A stretch of 61,964 nt of DNA from JAFGKM01 sp964413825 (GCA_964413825.1 CAYPTS010000002.1:1-61964); one strand, 5' to 3'; shown: positions 24,424 through 33,170, counted from the stretch's first letter. A program made the numbers and translations. The notes: generated by a model not told the origin, from the sequence alone.

Positions 24424-25673
24424 TTTTTGAAGATTTTTTCAAATACAAAAGGGGAGTTTTTCATGCGGAAAGCAGGTCGTTGAAGGATATCGCAGGTAAA
24501 TACGGCACGCCTTGCTACGTTTACAGCAGGAATTATCTGCTGTCGAGGATAAACGGTTTCCGCGATGCTTTCAAAGAAGCTTCTCCGCTTGTCTGTTATT
24601 CCGTCAAGGCGAATTCCAACATGTCCATACTCCGGATGATGAAGGAAAACGGGTTCGGCGCCGATGTGGTATCCGGAGGCGAACTGCGCAGGGCACTGCT
24701 CGCCGGATTTAATCCGGGCAAGATAGTTTTTGCGGGAGTGGGAAAGAAGGAAGAAGAAATTGAACTGGGCGTGAGAAAAAAAATATTCTGCTTCAACGTT
24801 GAAAACGAAGAAGAACCCGGTCTGATAGAGAGATACGGCAAAAAATATAAAAGAAAAGTTTTGTGCAGCATCAGATTGAACCTCGACATAGACGTTGATA
24901 CGCATCACTACGTGAAAACTTCAAAGAAAGAGACCAAGTTCGGTCTGGACGTACGCACGGCGGCCGAGATTATTAAAAAATATCGTAAGAGCGGGTACAT
25001 TGACATAAGAGGTTTTCATCTGCACCTCGGTTCCCAGTTGAAGGATGTTTCTCCCTATCTCGAAGCGCTGGAGAAAGTGAAACGGTTTTCCGTTGAGAGG
25101 GGATTCAATCCGGAAGTGGTAGATATGGGCGGCGGATTCGGCATTCCTTATTCCCTTTCCGACATTGTGAAAGATATTGAGTATTTCGGCGGGCCCATAG
25201 CAAAAAAGATAAATGAAATGAGAGTTAAAACGCTCATTCTCGAACCCGGCAGATATATCGTCGGCAATAGTGCCGTTTTAATCGCAAGAGTGCTCTACGT
25301 GAAAAAGAGGGACGGGAAGAATTTTGTCATCACGGATGCCGGAATGAACGACCTGATACGTCCTTCGTTTTACGGCAGTCATCATACGGTCCTGCCTGTA
25401 GCGAAGCCCGGCGGCAGTAAAAATATGATGAAAGCGGACATTGTGGGTCCCATATGCGAGACCGGAGATTACCTCGGCAAGGATGTGGAGGTGCCGGAGT
25501 CTGTTAAAAAAGGCGACCTGCTTATCATAGCAAGCGCAGGCGCATACTGTTTCAGTATGTCTTCCAATTACAACAGCCGGCCGCGTCCCTGCGAGGTTAT
25601 GGTTGACGGCGAAAAGGTTTCTGTCATACAAAAAAGGGAGACGTATTCAGATTTATGGAAGGGCGAAATTTGA
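24402..25673 (+). CDS. lysA: Diaminopimelate decarboxylase
   Basis: PLP enzyme (fold III) that decarboxylates meso-DAP to lysine; 423 residues. The PLP Lys is in CYSVKANSNMSI near residue 68. DVVSGGEL, FHLHLGSQLKD near 206, DMGGGFGIPY near 240, EPGRYIVG near 285 and PICETGDYLGKD near 349 are the usual active-site motifs. ATG 24402 lies inside argH, giving tight coupling of arginine and lysine synthesis. It implies meso-DAP is made, consistent with a DAP-type peptidoglycan, though that is inference. The 3' end overlaps convergent apbE by 21 bp. Confidence 0.96.
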   Translation: MEEGIEVIFEDFFKYKRGVFHAESRSLKDIAGKYGTPCYVYSRNYLLSRINGFRDAFKEASPLVCYSVKANSNMSILRMMKENGFGADVVSGGELRRALLAGFNPGKIVFAGVGKKEEEIELGVRKKIFCFNVENEEEPGLIERYGKKYKRKVLCSIRLNLDIDVDTHHYVKTSKKETKFGLDVRTAAEIIKKYRKSGYIDIRGFHLHLGSQLKDVSPYLEALEKVKRFSVERGFNPEVVDMGGGFGIPYSLSDIVKDIEYFGGPIAKKINEMRVKTLILEPGRYIVGNSAVLIARVLYVKKRDGKNFVITDAGMNDLIRPSFYGSHHTVLPVAKPGGSKNMMKADIVGPICETGDYLGKDVEVPESVKKGDLLIIASAGAYCFSMSSNYNSRPRPCEVMVDGEKVSVIQKRETYSDLWKGEI

Positions 25674-26633
25674 GAAATTCCTGCTTTGATGCGTTTTTCC
25701 CGCGCCGTCTATTATAAAAACTTCCACTCCGTTCAATCTGTCCGCGGTTTTTATGCTTTTCTCGACGCCCATGACGTAAAAAGCGGTTGCCAGCGCGTCT
25801 GCCGTTGAGGCGTCAACGGCCGTGACCGTGATGCCCGCCGGTGAATTCTGTACCGTCTTTCCCGTTACTGGGTCTATTATGTGTCCGAATTTTTTCCCCT
25901 TAATCAAAAGGTATCTTTCATAATCTCCGGATGTTGCCACTGCAAATCCGCTGACGTATAAATCTGTAATTAAGACGTCTTTCCTGGAAGGACTCTGTAT
26001 GCCTATGCGCCATTTTTCTCCGCGGGGAGGTCTGCCGAAACAGTAGATATCGCCTCCTGCGTTCACGAGCCCGTTTTTCACGCCGTGTTCTTTAAGGAAT
26101 TCCGCAGTTTTATCGACAATATATCCTTTTGCTATTCCGCCCATATCCAGACCGCAGGGAATTTTTACGGTGGTTCCCTTGATTTCTATCTTGTGCCATC
26201 CCGTACGCGCAAGGCATTCACGGATTTCTTTTTCAACAGGCGGATTCCCTGATAATTCAGCCTGCTTGTAAAGTTCGATAAGGGGCAGTACGGTTATGTC
26301 GAATGCCCCGCCGGTTATTTCGCTTACAACCGTGCTTTTTTTTATGAGTTCGAGCAAATGAAAGGAAACTTCCGCTTTTTTCAGATTGTTCAGCCGTGCC
26401 AGTTCGCTGTCAGGTGTGTGCGCGCTGAAGACTTTCTCCAGTTGTCGGATGTTTTCGAATGCTTTATCCAGTAGCGCTTCATACCCCTGTGTTTTTTCTA
26501 TCTTTATCGCGACAAAGGTTCCGAGAGCCGGTTCCTCCCTCGATACGTAAGAGGGGATACGGTTTCCGTGCAGGATAAGCGCAGTAAGAAGAATTAAAAA
26601 CGTTAGAACGGGAATCAATATAGTTTTTTTCAC
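25653..26633 (-). CDS. apbE: FAD:protein FMN transferase ApbE
   Basis: Covalently attaches FMN to threonine in exported flavoproteins such as RnfG/NqrC; 326 residues with an N-terminal membrane anchor (about residues 5-23) and no lipobox Cys. Family motifs: EPALGTFVAIKI near 34, FDITVLPL near 125, CGLDMGGIAKGYIVDK near 165-180, GLVNAGGDIY near 195, and HIIDPVTGKTV near 255, with the metal-binding DASTADALATAFYVMG near 278. No flavin acceptor protein is visible in this window. It lies 54 bp after the RHH-like gene and may be the third gene of a parA-led operon. Confidence 0.93.
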   Translation of the reverse strand: MKKTILIPVLTFLILLTALILHGNRIPSYVSREEPALGTFVAIKIEKTQGYEALLDKAFENIRQLEKVFSAHTPDSELARLNNLKKAEVSFHLLELIKKSTVVSEITGGAFDITVLPLIELYKQAELSGNPPVEKEIRECLARTGWHKIEIKGTTVKIPCGLDMGGIAKGYIVDKTAEFLKEHGVKNGLVNAGGDIYCFGRPPRGEKWRIGIQSPSRKDVLITDLYVSGFAVATSGDYERYLLIKGKKFGHIIDPVTGKTVQNSPAGITVTAVDASTADALATAFYVMGVEKSIKTADRLNGVEVFIIDGAGKTHQSRNFSNFALP

Positions 26634-26687
26634 GCGCAGGCCTCTTTGTTCTCCTCTTTCCGCGGGAAACGGCAGGATGAACCGGTT

Positions 26688-27050
26688 CTACCGGATTCTT
26701 GCAAGGAGCGCTTCTTCATCGGGGATATCGGAGGTATCTATTTTTTTGTCCATAAAAGCGTCTATGAAAACGCGGATGAGAGTGTTTTTCGTTATGCGTT
26801 CTTTCCTGTATTCCGGAGCCCTGTTTTTCTGTATGTCGCGTATAAGTTTTTCAAGAAAATCGAGTTGGTCTTCTCTCAAAAGCGAGGTCAGCCGCACGTC
26901 GAAAGTCTTGAATTTCGGCACGTCCTGTTTTTTTTCTGCCTTCTTTTTTTTGGAAATCTGCAGTGTAACTTCCTTTTCCACGGATTTTCTTTCCGTTGAC
27001 GTAGAATTTATCCAGCTCAGCGGGTCTCTTCCCAGTCCTGTTTTTTTCAT
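26688..27050 (-). CDS. Basic protein, probable RHH partner of ParA
   Basis: No confident family; 120 residues. The first 50 residues are basic and probably disordered (KKKKAEKKQ). Then FDVRLTSLLREDQLDFLEKLIRDI begins a predicted beta-strand/helix, and ERITKNTLIRVFIDAFMDKKID forms a second helix pair, a layout like a ribbon-helix-helix DNA-binding domain (strand, helix, helix). It follows parA by 55 bp with AGGAG before the ATG. A centromere-binding partner for ParA is inference from order and fold alone; no ParB-like protein is present. Confidence 0.6.
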   Translation of the reverse strand: MKKTGLGRDPLSWINSTSTERKSVEKEVTLQISKKKKAEKKQDVPKFKTFDVRLTSLLREDQLDFLEKLIRDIQKNRAPEYRKERITKNTLIRVFIDAFMDKKIDTSDIPDEEALLARIR

Positions 27051-27105
27051 TTTTTTCTTTTCTCCTGGTTAGCGGGTTACGAAATAATAAAATGGTTCAT
27101 TTTCT

Positions 27106-27867
27106 TTATTTAGGACCCCGCAGGATTTCAGCCGTAAGTTTTTTATAATCTTCCCAGCCGTGACTGCCCGGTGCGAAATCCTTGATGGTTTTTCCGAAGC
27201 CGGGCGCTTCTGCCAACCGCACGTTTTCTCGTATCTTTGTTTTTAAGACTTTGTTCTTGAAATGATTTTTCACTTTTCCCGCCACATCCCTGCATATGTT
27301 TTTCCTCGCATCGAACATCGTGATTATTATTCCGGTTATCTTAGTATCGGAATTCAGCCGCTTCTTTACTATTTCTATTGTTTGCATTAATTTTGTAAGT
27401 CCTTCGAGGGCGAAGAATTCCGCCTGTATGGGAATGAATACTTCATTTGCCGTGGTCAGGGCGTTCAGAGTCAAAAGCCCGAGGGACGGCGGACAGTCTA
27501 TAATTATGTAGTCGAAATCCGTCCTGCTTTTTTTAAGGGCGTCCCTTAAAATTATCTCCCGGCCTATTTCGTTGACGAGTTCTATCTCCGCGCTTGCCAG
27601 TTCTATGCTGGCGGGAATGAGAAAAAGATTCTTTTGATAGGTGGGGAGAAGTACGTCTTTCAATGGAGTTTTCTTTATGAGAACGTCATAGACGGATTTT
27701 TTTATCTCCGGCGGTTCGAAACCGAGATGGATGGTTGTGTGCGACTGGGGGTCGAGGTCTATCAGAAGAACCTTCTTGTCCTTCTGTGCGAGAAATGCTC
27801 CCGTGTTCACAACAGTCGTGGTTTTTCCCGAACCGCCCTTCTGGTTTATGACCGCTATCTTTCTCAT
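27106..27867 (-). CDS. ParA-family ATPase
   Basis: Deviant Walker A ATPase of the ParA/Soj/MinD group; 253 residues. MRKIAVINQKGGSGKTTTVVNTGAFLA carries the deviant P-loop with signature Lys (KGGSGKTT). LIDLDPQSHTTIHLG near 39-53 and IIIDCPPSLGLLTLNAL near 118-134 are Walker A' and B regions. GGGGGAG precedes ATG 27867; an upstream in-frame start at 27882 adds five residues. Chromosomal Soj normally neighbours parB. Here the partner is a short RHH-like protein, so it may position something other than the origin, or be a plasmid/island remnant. Confidence 0.9.
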   Translation of the reverse strand: MRKIAVINQKGGSGKTTTVVNTGAFLAQKDKKVLLIDLDPQSHTTIHLGFEPPEIKKSVYDVLIKKTPLKDVLLPTYQKNLFLIPASIELASAEIELVNEIGREIILRDALKKSRTDFDYIIIDCPPSLGLLTLNALTTANEVFIPIQAEFFALEGLTKLMQTIEIVKKRLNSDTKITGIIITMFDARKNICRDVAGKVKNHFKNKVLKTKIRENVRLAEAPGFGKTIKDFAPGSHGWEDYKKLTAEILRGPK

Positions 27868-27928
27868 TGTGTCTCCCCCCATGTATGAACTTCAGAACTT
27901 CGCAATAATATAAAACAATATCCGTTTT

Positions 27929-27957
27929 TTGTCAAGAGGGATTTTTAATGGTATCCT
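27929..27957 (+). promoter_or_regulatory. Promoter of aroE, apparently leaderless
   Basis: TTGTCA at 27929-27934, exactly 17 bp, TATCCT at 27952-27957. The aroE ATG starts at 27965, seven bases after the -10 box, so the start site would coincide with the start codon. No Shine-Dalgarno sequence exists before it. Confidence 0.65.
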
Positions 27958-27964
27958 TTCGATT

Positions 27965-28819
27965 ATGGAGATAACGGGAAAAACGAAGGTCACGGGGGTT
28001 TTCGGATATCCTGTCAGGCATTCGCTTTCGCCGGTTTTTCAGAATGCGGCATTCGTGTGTCTGAACCTTGATTACGTATATGTTCCCATGGAGGTTTTGC
28101 CCGAACGCATCGGGGAGGCAATAGGGGGGATAAGAGCGCTGAACTTTGCTGGTGTAAATCTTACCATTCCCCATAAAAAGACGGTGTTGCGGTATCTCGA
28201 CGAGATTGACGGAGATGCGGATATTCTCGGAGTTGTCAATACGGTTGTCAATAAAAACGGCAGGCTGAAAGGATACAGTACCGACGGTAGCGGTTTTGTG
28301 CGCTCGCTCAAGGAGCATAAAAGCGGTTTCGGTCTCCGCGGGAAAAATGTTTTTATCCTCGGAGCAGGGGGGTCTGCTTATGCCATTGCGGGTGCGCTGG
28401 TGAAAGAAAAGGTTTCTAAAATTTACGTGTGCAACAGAACTCCGGAACGGGCTTTGCAACTGGCAAAACATCTTTCGAAGAAACTCGGTTTCCGCGGAGC
28501 GGTATGTGTGCCTTTCGACGACAGGAATAACAAAAAATATTGGAAAAGCGTGCATCTGACGGTTAATACGACGTCGGTAGGCATGAAAGACGGCGACCCT
28601 ATGCTGGTAACCCCGGGCAATCTTAAAGACAGGGAATTTGTTTACGACCTTGTATACAACAGAAAAACCGAACTGGTAAGAACTGCGGAAAAATACGGGG
28701 TAAATTGTCTTGACGGGTTGTCGATGCTGATTTATCAGGGGGCGGTTTCCTTTGAACTGTGGACAGGGAAAATGGCCCCCGTGTCCGTGATGAAGCAGTC
28801 CGTTGGACTGCCGGAGTGA
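27965..28819 (+). CDS. aroE: Shikimate dehydrogenase
   Basis: NADPH-dependent reduction of 3-dehydroshikimate in the chorismate pathway; 284 residues. GYPVRHSLSPVFQNAAF near 16-32 binds shikimate, VNLTIPHKKTVLRYLD near 65-80 carries the catalytic Lys, NTVVNKNGRLKGYSTDGSGF near 94-113 has the catalytic Asp, and FILGAGGSAYAIAGALV near 132-148 is the NADP-binding turn. The NTTSVGMKDGDP segment near 208 closes the fold. ATG 27965 is the family start; the upstream in-frame TTG at 27929 is in fact the -35 box. Confidence 0.96.
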   Translation: MEITGKTKVTGVFGYPVRHSLSPVFQNAAFVCLNLDYVYVPMEVLPERIGEAIGGIRALNFAGVNLTIPHKKTVLRYLDEIDGDADILGVVNTVVNKNGRLKGYSTDGSGFVRSLKEHKSGFGLRGKNVFILGAGGSAYAIAGALVKEKVSKIYVCNRTPERALQLAKHLSKKLGFRGAVCVPFDDRNNKKYWKSVHLTVNTTSVGMKDGDPMLVTPGNLKDREFVYDLVYNRKTELVRTAEKYGVNCLDGLSMLIYQGAVSFELWTGKMAPVSVMKQSVGLPE

Positions 28820-28834
28820 ACGGACATTATTTAC

Positions 28835-28864
28835 TTGACAATTTATAAAGCGTTGTGGTATATT
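28835..28864 (+). promoter_or_regulatory. Promoter driving module E and the 77-residue gene
   Basis: TTGACA at 28835-28840, 18-bp spacer, TATATT at 28859-28864 preceded by TGG. The predicted start near 28871 gives a leader of about 185 nt, most of it module E. Confidence 0.6.
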
Positions 28865-28890
28865 TACGAAAGTTAAAGAAAGACACAAGC

Positions 28891-29047
28891 AAAATCATAA
28901 CCCCTCACTGCACTTGTCATTGCGAGGCAGAGCCGAAGCAATCTTGTATTAAGGTTGAGATTGCCGCGCCGGAAGACGCCCGCCTACGTCAAGATTACGG
29001 CGGACATGGCTCGCAACGGCAGAAAGCGCCGGTTCGGGGTAAAGGAG
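28891..29047 (+). repeat. Leader module E (R2 type)
   Basis: The left flank is AAAATCATAACCCCTCACTG. The interior is R2: TTGTCATTGCGAGG (28914 onward), AGCAATCTT, GAGATTGCCGCGCC, then GGCTCGCAACGGC near 29008-29020 as the closing arm. The right flank is GGTTCGGGGTAAAGGAG, the ribosome-binding site for the gene at 29057. It closely matches module F at 48975-49099. Confidence 0.87.
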
Positions 29048-29056
29048 GCAAGAAAA

Positions 29057-29290
29057 ATGGGAGCGTTGATTGGCGGAATAGTGGCTGTAATTCTCGGGAT
29101 ATGGGGACTTGCCGCGTGGTGGCCTTATTTTGTAAAGGCTCTTATGGCGTCGGTTCCTTTTCTGCTTCTTGTAGGTGGAGTCATAGCGGTTGCCGCGGGG
29201 ATAAGCGACATTAAAGATAAGATGGAAGAAAAGAAAGAGAAAAAAGAAGAGAAACCCGAAGCAAAAAGCGAAGAAAAACCTGCTCAGTAA
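29057..29290 (+). CDS. Small membrane protein with charged tail
   Basis: Unrecognised; 77 residues. MGALIGGIVAVILGIWGLAAWW and LMASVPFLLLVGGVIAVAAGI form two TM helices (about 2-22 and 28-50), followed by a 27-residue tail of Lys, Glu and Ala (DKMEEKKEKKEEKPEAK). AAAGGAGG lies seven to nine bases before the ATG. It has its own promoter, a long module E leader and a strong terminator, so it is a monocistronic gene. Confidence 0.7.
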   Translation: MGALIGGIVAVILGIWGLAAWWPYFVKALMASVPFLLLVGGVIAVAAGISDIKDKMEEKKEKKEEKPEAKSEEKPAQ

Positions 29291-29314
29291 AAATAACAAA
29301 AACTGGAAACGTTA

Positions 29315-29348
29315 GAGGGGGAGTTGTCACAACTCCCCCTCTTTTTTT
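29315..29348 (+). terminator. Intrinsic terminator
   Basis: A perfect 12-bp stem (GAGGGGGAGTTG / CAACTCCCCCTC) with a 3-nt loop, followed by seven T residues. It stops transcription from the small membrane gene before the convergent leuS end at 29356. Confidence 0.93.
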
Positions 29349-29355
29349 ATTCGGG

Positions 29356-31803
29356 TTATTTAACGACGAGGTTAAGTATTTTGTCCTGAACGTACACTTT
29401 CTTGACGATGGTTTTGCTTTCAAGCCATTTTGATATGCCCGGGTCGGCAAGGACTTTTTTGATGACGTCGGGTTCAGGCGAACCCGAGGCAACGCTTATC
29501 CTGCCTCGTACTTTTCCGTTTATCTGAACGGCTACGGAGGATTCCTTGTCTTCGAGAAACTCTTCTTTTACCTCCGGCCATGATTCGTGGAATATGGATT
29601 TCCCCCCGTTTCTTCCCGCCCAGAGTTCTTCGCACAGGTGCGGAATGAACGGAGCCATGAGTATGATAAAGCGGTTCCACACGCCGGATAATTTTTCTTT
29701 GGAGCACTGGTTTTCTGCAACGAGCCGGTGCAGGGTGTTTGTAAACTCCATCATTTTTGCGATGGCGGTATTGAAATGAAATTCCTTTCCTATGTCGTTG
29801 GTAACGGCCTTAATAGTCCTGTTAATAAGTTTTTCTGCGGCAATGTCGCCGCCGTCTTTGCCGGCGGCAGTGTATCCCGCAATGTTCTTGTTCAGCGTCC
29901 ATATCCTGTTTATGAATCTCCATGTGCCTTCAATGCCTTTTTCCGACCATTCAAGGTCCAGTTCCGGAGGCGCGGCGAAAAGTATGAACAGCCGCAGGGT
30001 ATCCACCCCGTAATTTTTTATTACTTCTTCAGGGTCGATAACGTTGCCCTTGGACTTGGACATTTTCGAACCGTCTTTTATCACCATTCCCTGGCAGAGA
30101 AGATTTTCAAACGGTTCGTTGAAATCAAGATAGCCAAGGTCGTTTAAAACCTTAACGAAAAACCTGCTGTAAAGAAGGTGCAGTATCGCGTGTTCTATGC
30201 CGCCTATGTACTGGTCGACCGGTATCCAGTAGTTTACCTCTTCCCTGTTAAACGGCTTATCCTCCGTGTTCCCTGAAGCATACCTCAGAAAATACCATGA
30301 CGAGTCCATGAAGGTGTCCATCGTATCCGTTTCTCTTTCGGCGTCTCCTCCGCAGGCGGGGCATTTGCATTTTAAAAATTCAGGGACGTTTTTGAGAGGG
30401 GATTCTCCCTTTCCTGTGAGTTCGACGTTATCCGGCAGTCTGACCGGCAGGTCTTTTTCAGGCACGGGAACTGTCCCGCATTTACTGCAGTATATCACGG
30501 GAATGGGCGTTCCCCAGTATCTCTGCCTCGAGATGCACCAGTCCCGCAGACTGTAGTTTACGGTTCCCTTTCCTTTTCCGGCTTTCTCCATGTCTTCCGT
30601 TATCGCCTTGATGCAGGCGGCATTTGTCATGCCGTCAAACTTGCCGGAGTTCACCATGACGCCTGCATCTTCATATGCGTTCTCAATCGTTTCCGGTACG
30701 CCTGCCCACTCTGGATTTTTTATTACAACCTTTACGGGCAGTTTGTACTTGCCTGCGAATTCAAAGTCCCTCTGGTCATGGGCCGGCACCGCCATGATTG
30801 CACCGGTTCCGTATTCCATAAGGACGTAATTTCCCAGCCATATCGGAATCTGTTCGTTGTTTACGGGGTTTACCGCCGTTATGCCGGTGAAAACGCCTTC
30901 CTTCTCCATCTTTACGCTGGATTCGACAGTTACGTTCTGATTCTTTGCCTTCGCAAGGAATTTTTCAACATCCTGTCTGCATGGACTTTTTTCCATAATG
31001 TCTTTTATCATGGGATGCCGCGGCGACATCACCACGTAGGTGGCTCCGAACAGCGTATCCGGCCTGGTTGTAAATACCCTGAGGTCTTTGTTCAGGGAAG
31101 GCACGGCAAAATGGACCTCACAGCCGTGGCTTTTGCCTATCCAGTTTTTCTGCATCGTGATGACGCGCTCGGGCCAGTTGCGTATTCCGGAAAAATTCAG
31201 CAGTTTCTCCGCATAATCGGTGATTTTTATGAACCACTGCGAAAGTTCTTTCTGTTCCACCGGCGAACCGCATCTCCAGCATCCTCCGTCCACGACCTGT
31301 TCGTTTGCCAGAACAGTACTGCAGGACGGACACCAGTTGGCGGGCGAGAATTTTTTATATACGAGGCCTTTTTTATAAAACTGCAGGAAAAAATACTGGT
31401 TCCACCTGTAATATTCAGGGTCGCAGGTAGCAAGTTCCCGTTCCCAGCAGTAGGATATTCCAAGTTTTTTGAACTGCTTTCCTATGGTTGCAATGTTTCT
31501 GTATGTCCATTCTTTTGGGTGTATCTTCTGTTTTATGGCGGCGTTTTCGGCAGGCATTCCGAATGCGTCATATCCTATGGGATGCAGGATGTTGTAATTG
31601 TTGAGCATGAAAAACCTTGCTATGACGTCGCCTATGGTGTAATTCCTCACGTGTCCCATGTGTATCTGGGCGGAGGTGTATGGAAACATTTCAAGAACGT
31701 AAAATTTCTTTTTGTCCTTTATAAACTGCGCCTTATAGATTCCCGACTCTGCCCATTTCTTCTGCCACTTCTCTTCCACTTCCTCAAAATTGTATTTTTC
31801 CAT
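29356..31803 (-). CDS. leuS: Leucyl-tRNA synthetase
   Basis: Class Ia synthetase, 815 residues, bacterial type. MEKYNFEEVEEKWQKKW is the usual start. The HIGH motif appears as IHMGHVRNYTIGD near 46-58. A zinc-ribbon segment CPSCSTVLANEQVVDGGCWRCG lies near 155-176. The editing CP1 domain has TTRPDTLFGATYVV near 235. KMSKSKGN is near 570. ATG 31803 follows AGGAGAGCCATA; the frame upstream extends to 31947 only over the gntR promoter on the opposite strand. Confidence 0.97.
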   Translation of the reverse strand: MEKYNFEEVEEKWQKKWAESGIYKAQFIKDKKKFYVLEMFPYTSAQIHMGHVRNYTIGDVIARFFMLNNYNILHPIGYDAFGMPAENAAIKQKIHPKEWTYRNIATIGKQFKKLGISYCWERELATCDPEYYRWNQYFFLQFYKKGLVYKKFSPANWCPSCSTVLANEQVVDGGCWRCGSPVEQKELSQWFIKITDYAEKLLNFSGIRNWPERVITMQKNWIGKSHGCEVHFAVPSLNKDLRVFTTRPDTLFGATYVVMSPRHPMIKDIMEKSPCRQDVEKFLAKAKNQNVTVESSVKMEKEGVFTGITAVNPVNNEQIPIWLGNYVLMEYGTGAIMAVPAHDQRDFEFAGKYKLPVKVVIKNPEWAGVPETIENAYEDAGVMVNSGKFDGMTNAACIKAITEDMEKAGKGKGTVNYSLRDWCISRQRYWGTPIPVIYCSKCGTVPVPEKDLPVRLPDNVELTGKGESPLKNVPEFLKCKCPACGGDAERETDTMDTFMDSSWYFLRYASGNTEDKPFNREEVNYWIPVDQYIGGIEHAILHLLYSRFFVKVLNDLGYLDFNEPFENLLCQGMVIKDGSKMSKSKGNVIDPEEVIKNYGVDTLRLFILFAAPPELDLEWSEKGIEGTWRFINRIWTLNKNIAGYTAAGKDGGDIAAEKLINRTIKAVTNDIGKEFHFNTAIAKMMEFTNTLHRLVAENQCSKEKLSGVWNRFIILMAPFIPHLCEELWAGRNGGKSIFHESWPEVKEEFLEDKESSVAVQINGKVRGRISVASGSPEPDVIKKVLADPGISKWLESKTIVKKVYVQDKILNLVVK

Positions 31804-31878
31804 TATGGCTCTCCTATCTCCATAAATATACTTCAAATTAGGTTTTATTTCAATTTTAGTGAAATTTCCGCCGGCCCC

Positions 31879-31909
31879 TTGACAAAAAAAATATATGGTG
31901 TATAATACA
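31879..31909 (+). promoter_or_regulatory. gntR-type gene promoter with overlapping palindrome
   Basis: TTGACA 31879-31884, 16-bp spacer, TATAAT 31901-31906. TGTATAATACA (31899-31909) is a palindrome with 5-bp arms (TGTAT/ATACA) centred on the -10 box, a plausible autoregulatory operator for the GntR-type product. Confidence 0.7.
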
Positions 31910-31939
31910 TGTGTAAACAAGTGAAAAAGAGAGGGAAAG

Positions 31940-33055
31940 ATGAACAAGAAGCCCGAACCTATCTATGCAAAGATAGAAAGCGACATTCAGAAACAGATAA
32001 AAGAGGGGAAACTCAAACCCGACCAGCCTATTCCTTCGGAAAACCTGCTTTCGAAACAATACGGGATGAGCAGGACGTCTGTAAGAACCGCTCTTGAGAA
32101 CCTGAAAGAGCAGGGTGTTATCTATACCATTGTCGGAAAGGGGAGTTTTGTAAAAGGTTACGGGATTGTAAAAGAGAACAACAAGAGGATAGCGTTTATA
32201 GTTCACGGGCTTGAGAACTCCGATTTGGACATCTATAAGGGAATAGAAGATACTCTGCAGGAAGAAGGTTTCACCCTTGCGATATACAACTCTGAAAGGA
32301 GTATAGAAAAAGAAAACAGAAACATAAAGAACCTGTTGCATGGGAACGAAACAGGCGCGATAATTTTTCCCAACTGGGGCGGGACAAACGCCGATGTCAT
32401 ATATGAACTGACGAGGGTAGGTTATCCGTTTGTTTTGATAGACAGGTATTTCCCCGGATTTGAGACAGACTATGTGGTAACGGATAACAAAAAGGGTGGA
32501 TACATGGCCGCCGAATACCTGATAAAACTGGGACATACGCGGATAGGGTTGCTGTCCGCTATACAGTGTACCGCAATAAGAGACAGGATTGACGGTTATC
32601 AGGATGCTCTGCGTGATAACAAGATACTGCTTGACCTTGCCCTTATGAAGAAGGTTCCCCAAAATGACAAGTATTTGAAGGAAGAACCGTCAAACGGGGG
32701 TTACAAAGAAACCAAGGAGTTACTGAAGGAGAAACCCACCGCGATATTTGCGACGAACGATTTTCTTGCAAGGACAGCGTTAAGGGCGATACGGGAAGAA
32801 GGGTTATCCGTACCGGATGACATATCTGTAGTCGGTTTTGACAACCAGAAATTCTCCGGATATCTGGGATTAACCACTATTGCCCAGCCGTTTTATGATA
32901 TGGGTGCACAGGCTACAAAGATACTCATCGGAAAGATAAGGGGAAAACAGGAGAGGAAGCAGATATATCTGTCTCCCGAACTGGTTATAAGAGAAAGTTG
33001 CGCAGGTTATAAGACATCCACACCAAGGAAACAGAAAGCAGTGTCAGTCCGGTAA
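31940..33055 (+). CDS. GntR/LacI hybrid transcriptional regulator
   Basis: AraR-like architecture: GntR winged helix plus LacI-type sugar-binding domain; 371 residues. IYAKIESDIQKQIKEGKLKPDQPIPSENLLSKQYGMSRTSVRTALENLKEQG near 8-60 is the GntR HTH. From about 80, KRIAFIVHGLENSDLDIYKGI begins the periplasmic-binding fold, with DRYFPGFETDYVVTDNKKGGYMAAEYLIKLGHTRIG near 172-207 and AIFATNDFLARTAL near 272 in LacI style. The effector is probably a sugar. The gene is divergent from leuS and precedes the URO-D and PfkB genes, its likely targets. Confidence 0.88.
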   Translation: MNKKPEPIYAKIESDIQKQIKEGKLKPDQPIPSENLLSKQYGMSRTSVRTALENLKEQGVIYTIVGKGSFVKGYGIVKENNKRIAFIVHGLENSDLDIYKGIEDTLQEEGFTLAIYNSERSIEKENRNIKNLLHGNETGAIIFPNWGGTNADVIYELTRVGYPFVLIDRYFPGFETDYVVTDNKKGGYMAAEYLIKLGHTRIGLLSAIQCTAIRDRIDGYQDALRDNKILLDLALMKKVPQNDKYLKEEPSNGGYKETKELLKEKPTAIFATNDFLARTALRAIREEGLSVPDDISVVGFDNQKFSGYLGLTTIAQPFYDMGAQATKILIGKIRGKQERKQIYLSPELVIRESCAGYKTSTPRKQKAVSVR

Positions 33056-33063
33056 AAGATAGT

Positions 33064-33170
33064 AAATCGAAGCTCCTCAGCACTTGTCATTGCGAGCGGA
33101 AGCGAAGCAATCTCAATGACAATTCGACAAACAGCGTTCCCCGTAAAACAAAAACGGGGCAAACGGGAAC
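33064..33170 (+). repeat. Leader module D (composite R2 plus R1)
   Basis: The left flank is AAATCGAAGCTCCTCAGCAC. A shortened R2 (33072-33122) has perfect TTGTCATTG/CAATGACAA arms. At 33136-33169 comes the R1 core, GTTCCCCGT...ACGGGGCAAACGGGAA. The usual right flank is missing. It is the one copy that carries both interior types, linking R1 and R2 into one family. Confidence 0.75.

Noticed and set aside
30778..31905. Long plus-strand frame antisense to leuS
   Set aside because: Composition is rich in Phe, Tyr and Cys and it lacks any motif; leuS on the other strand is unambiguous.
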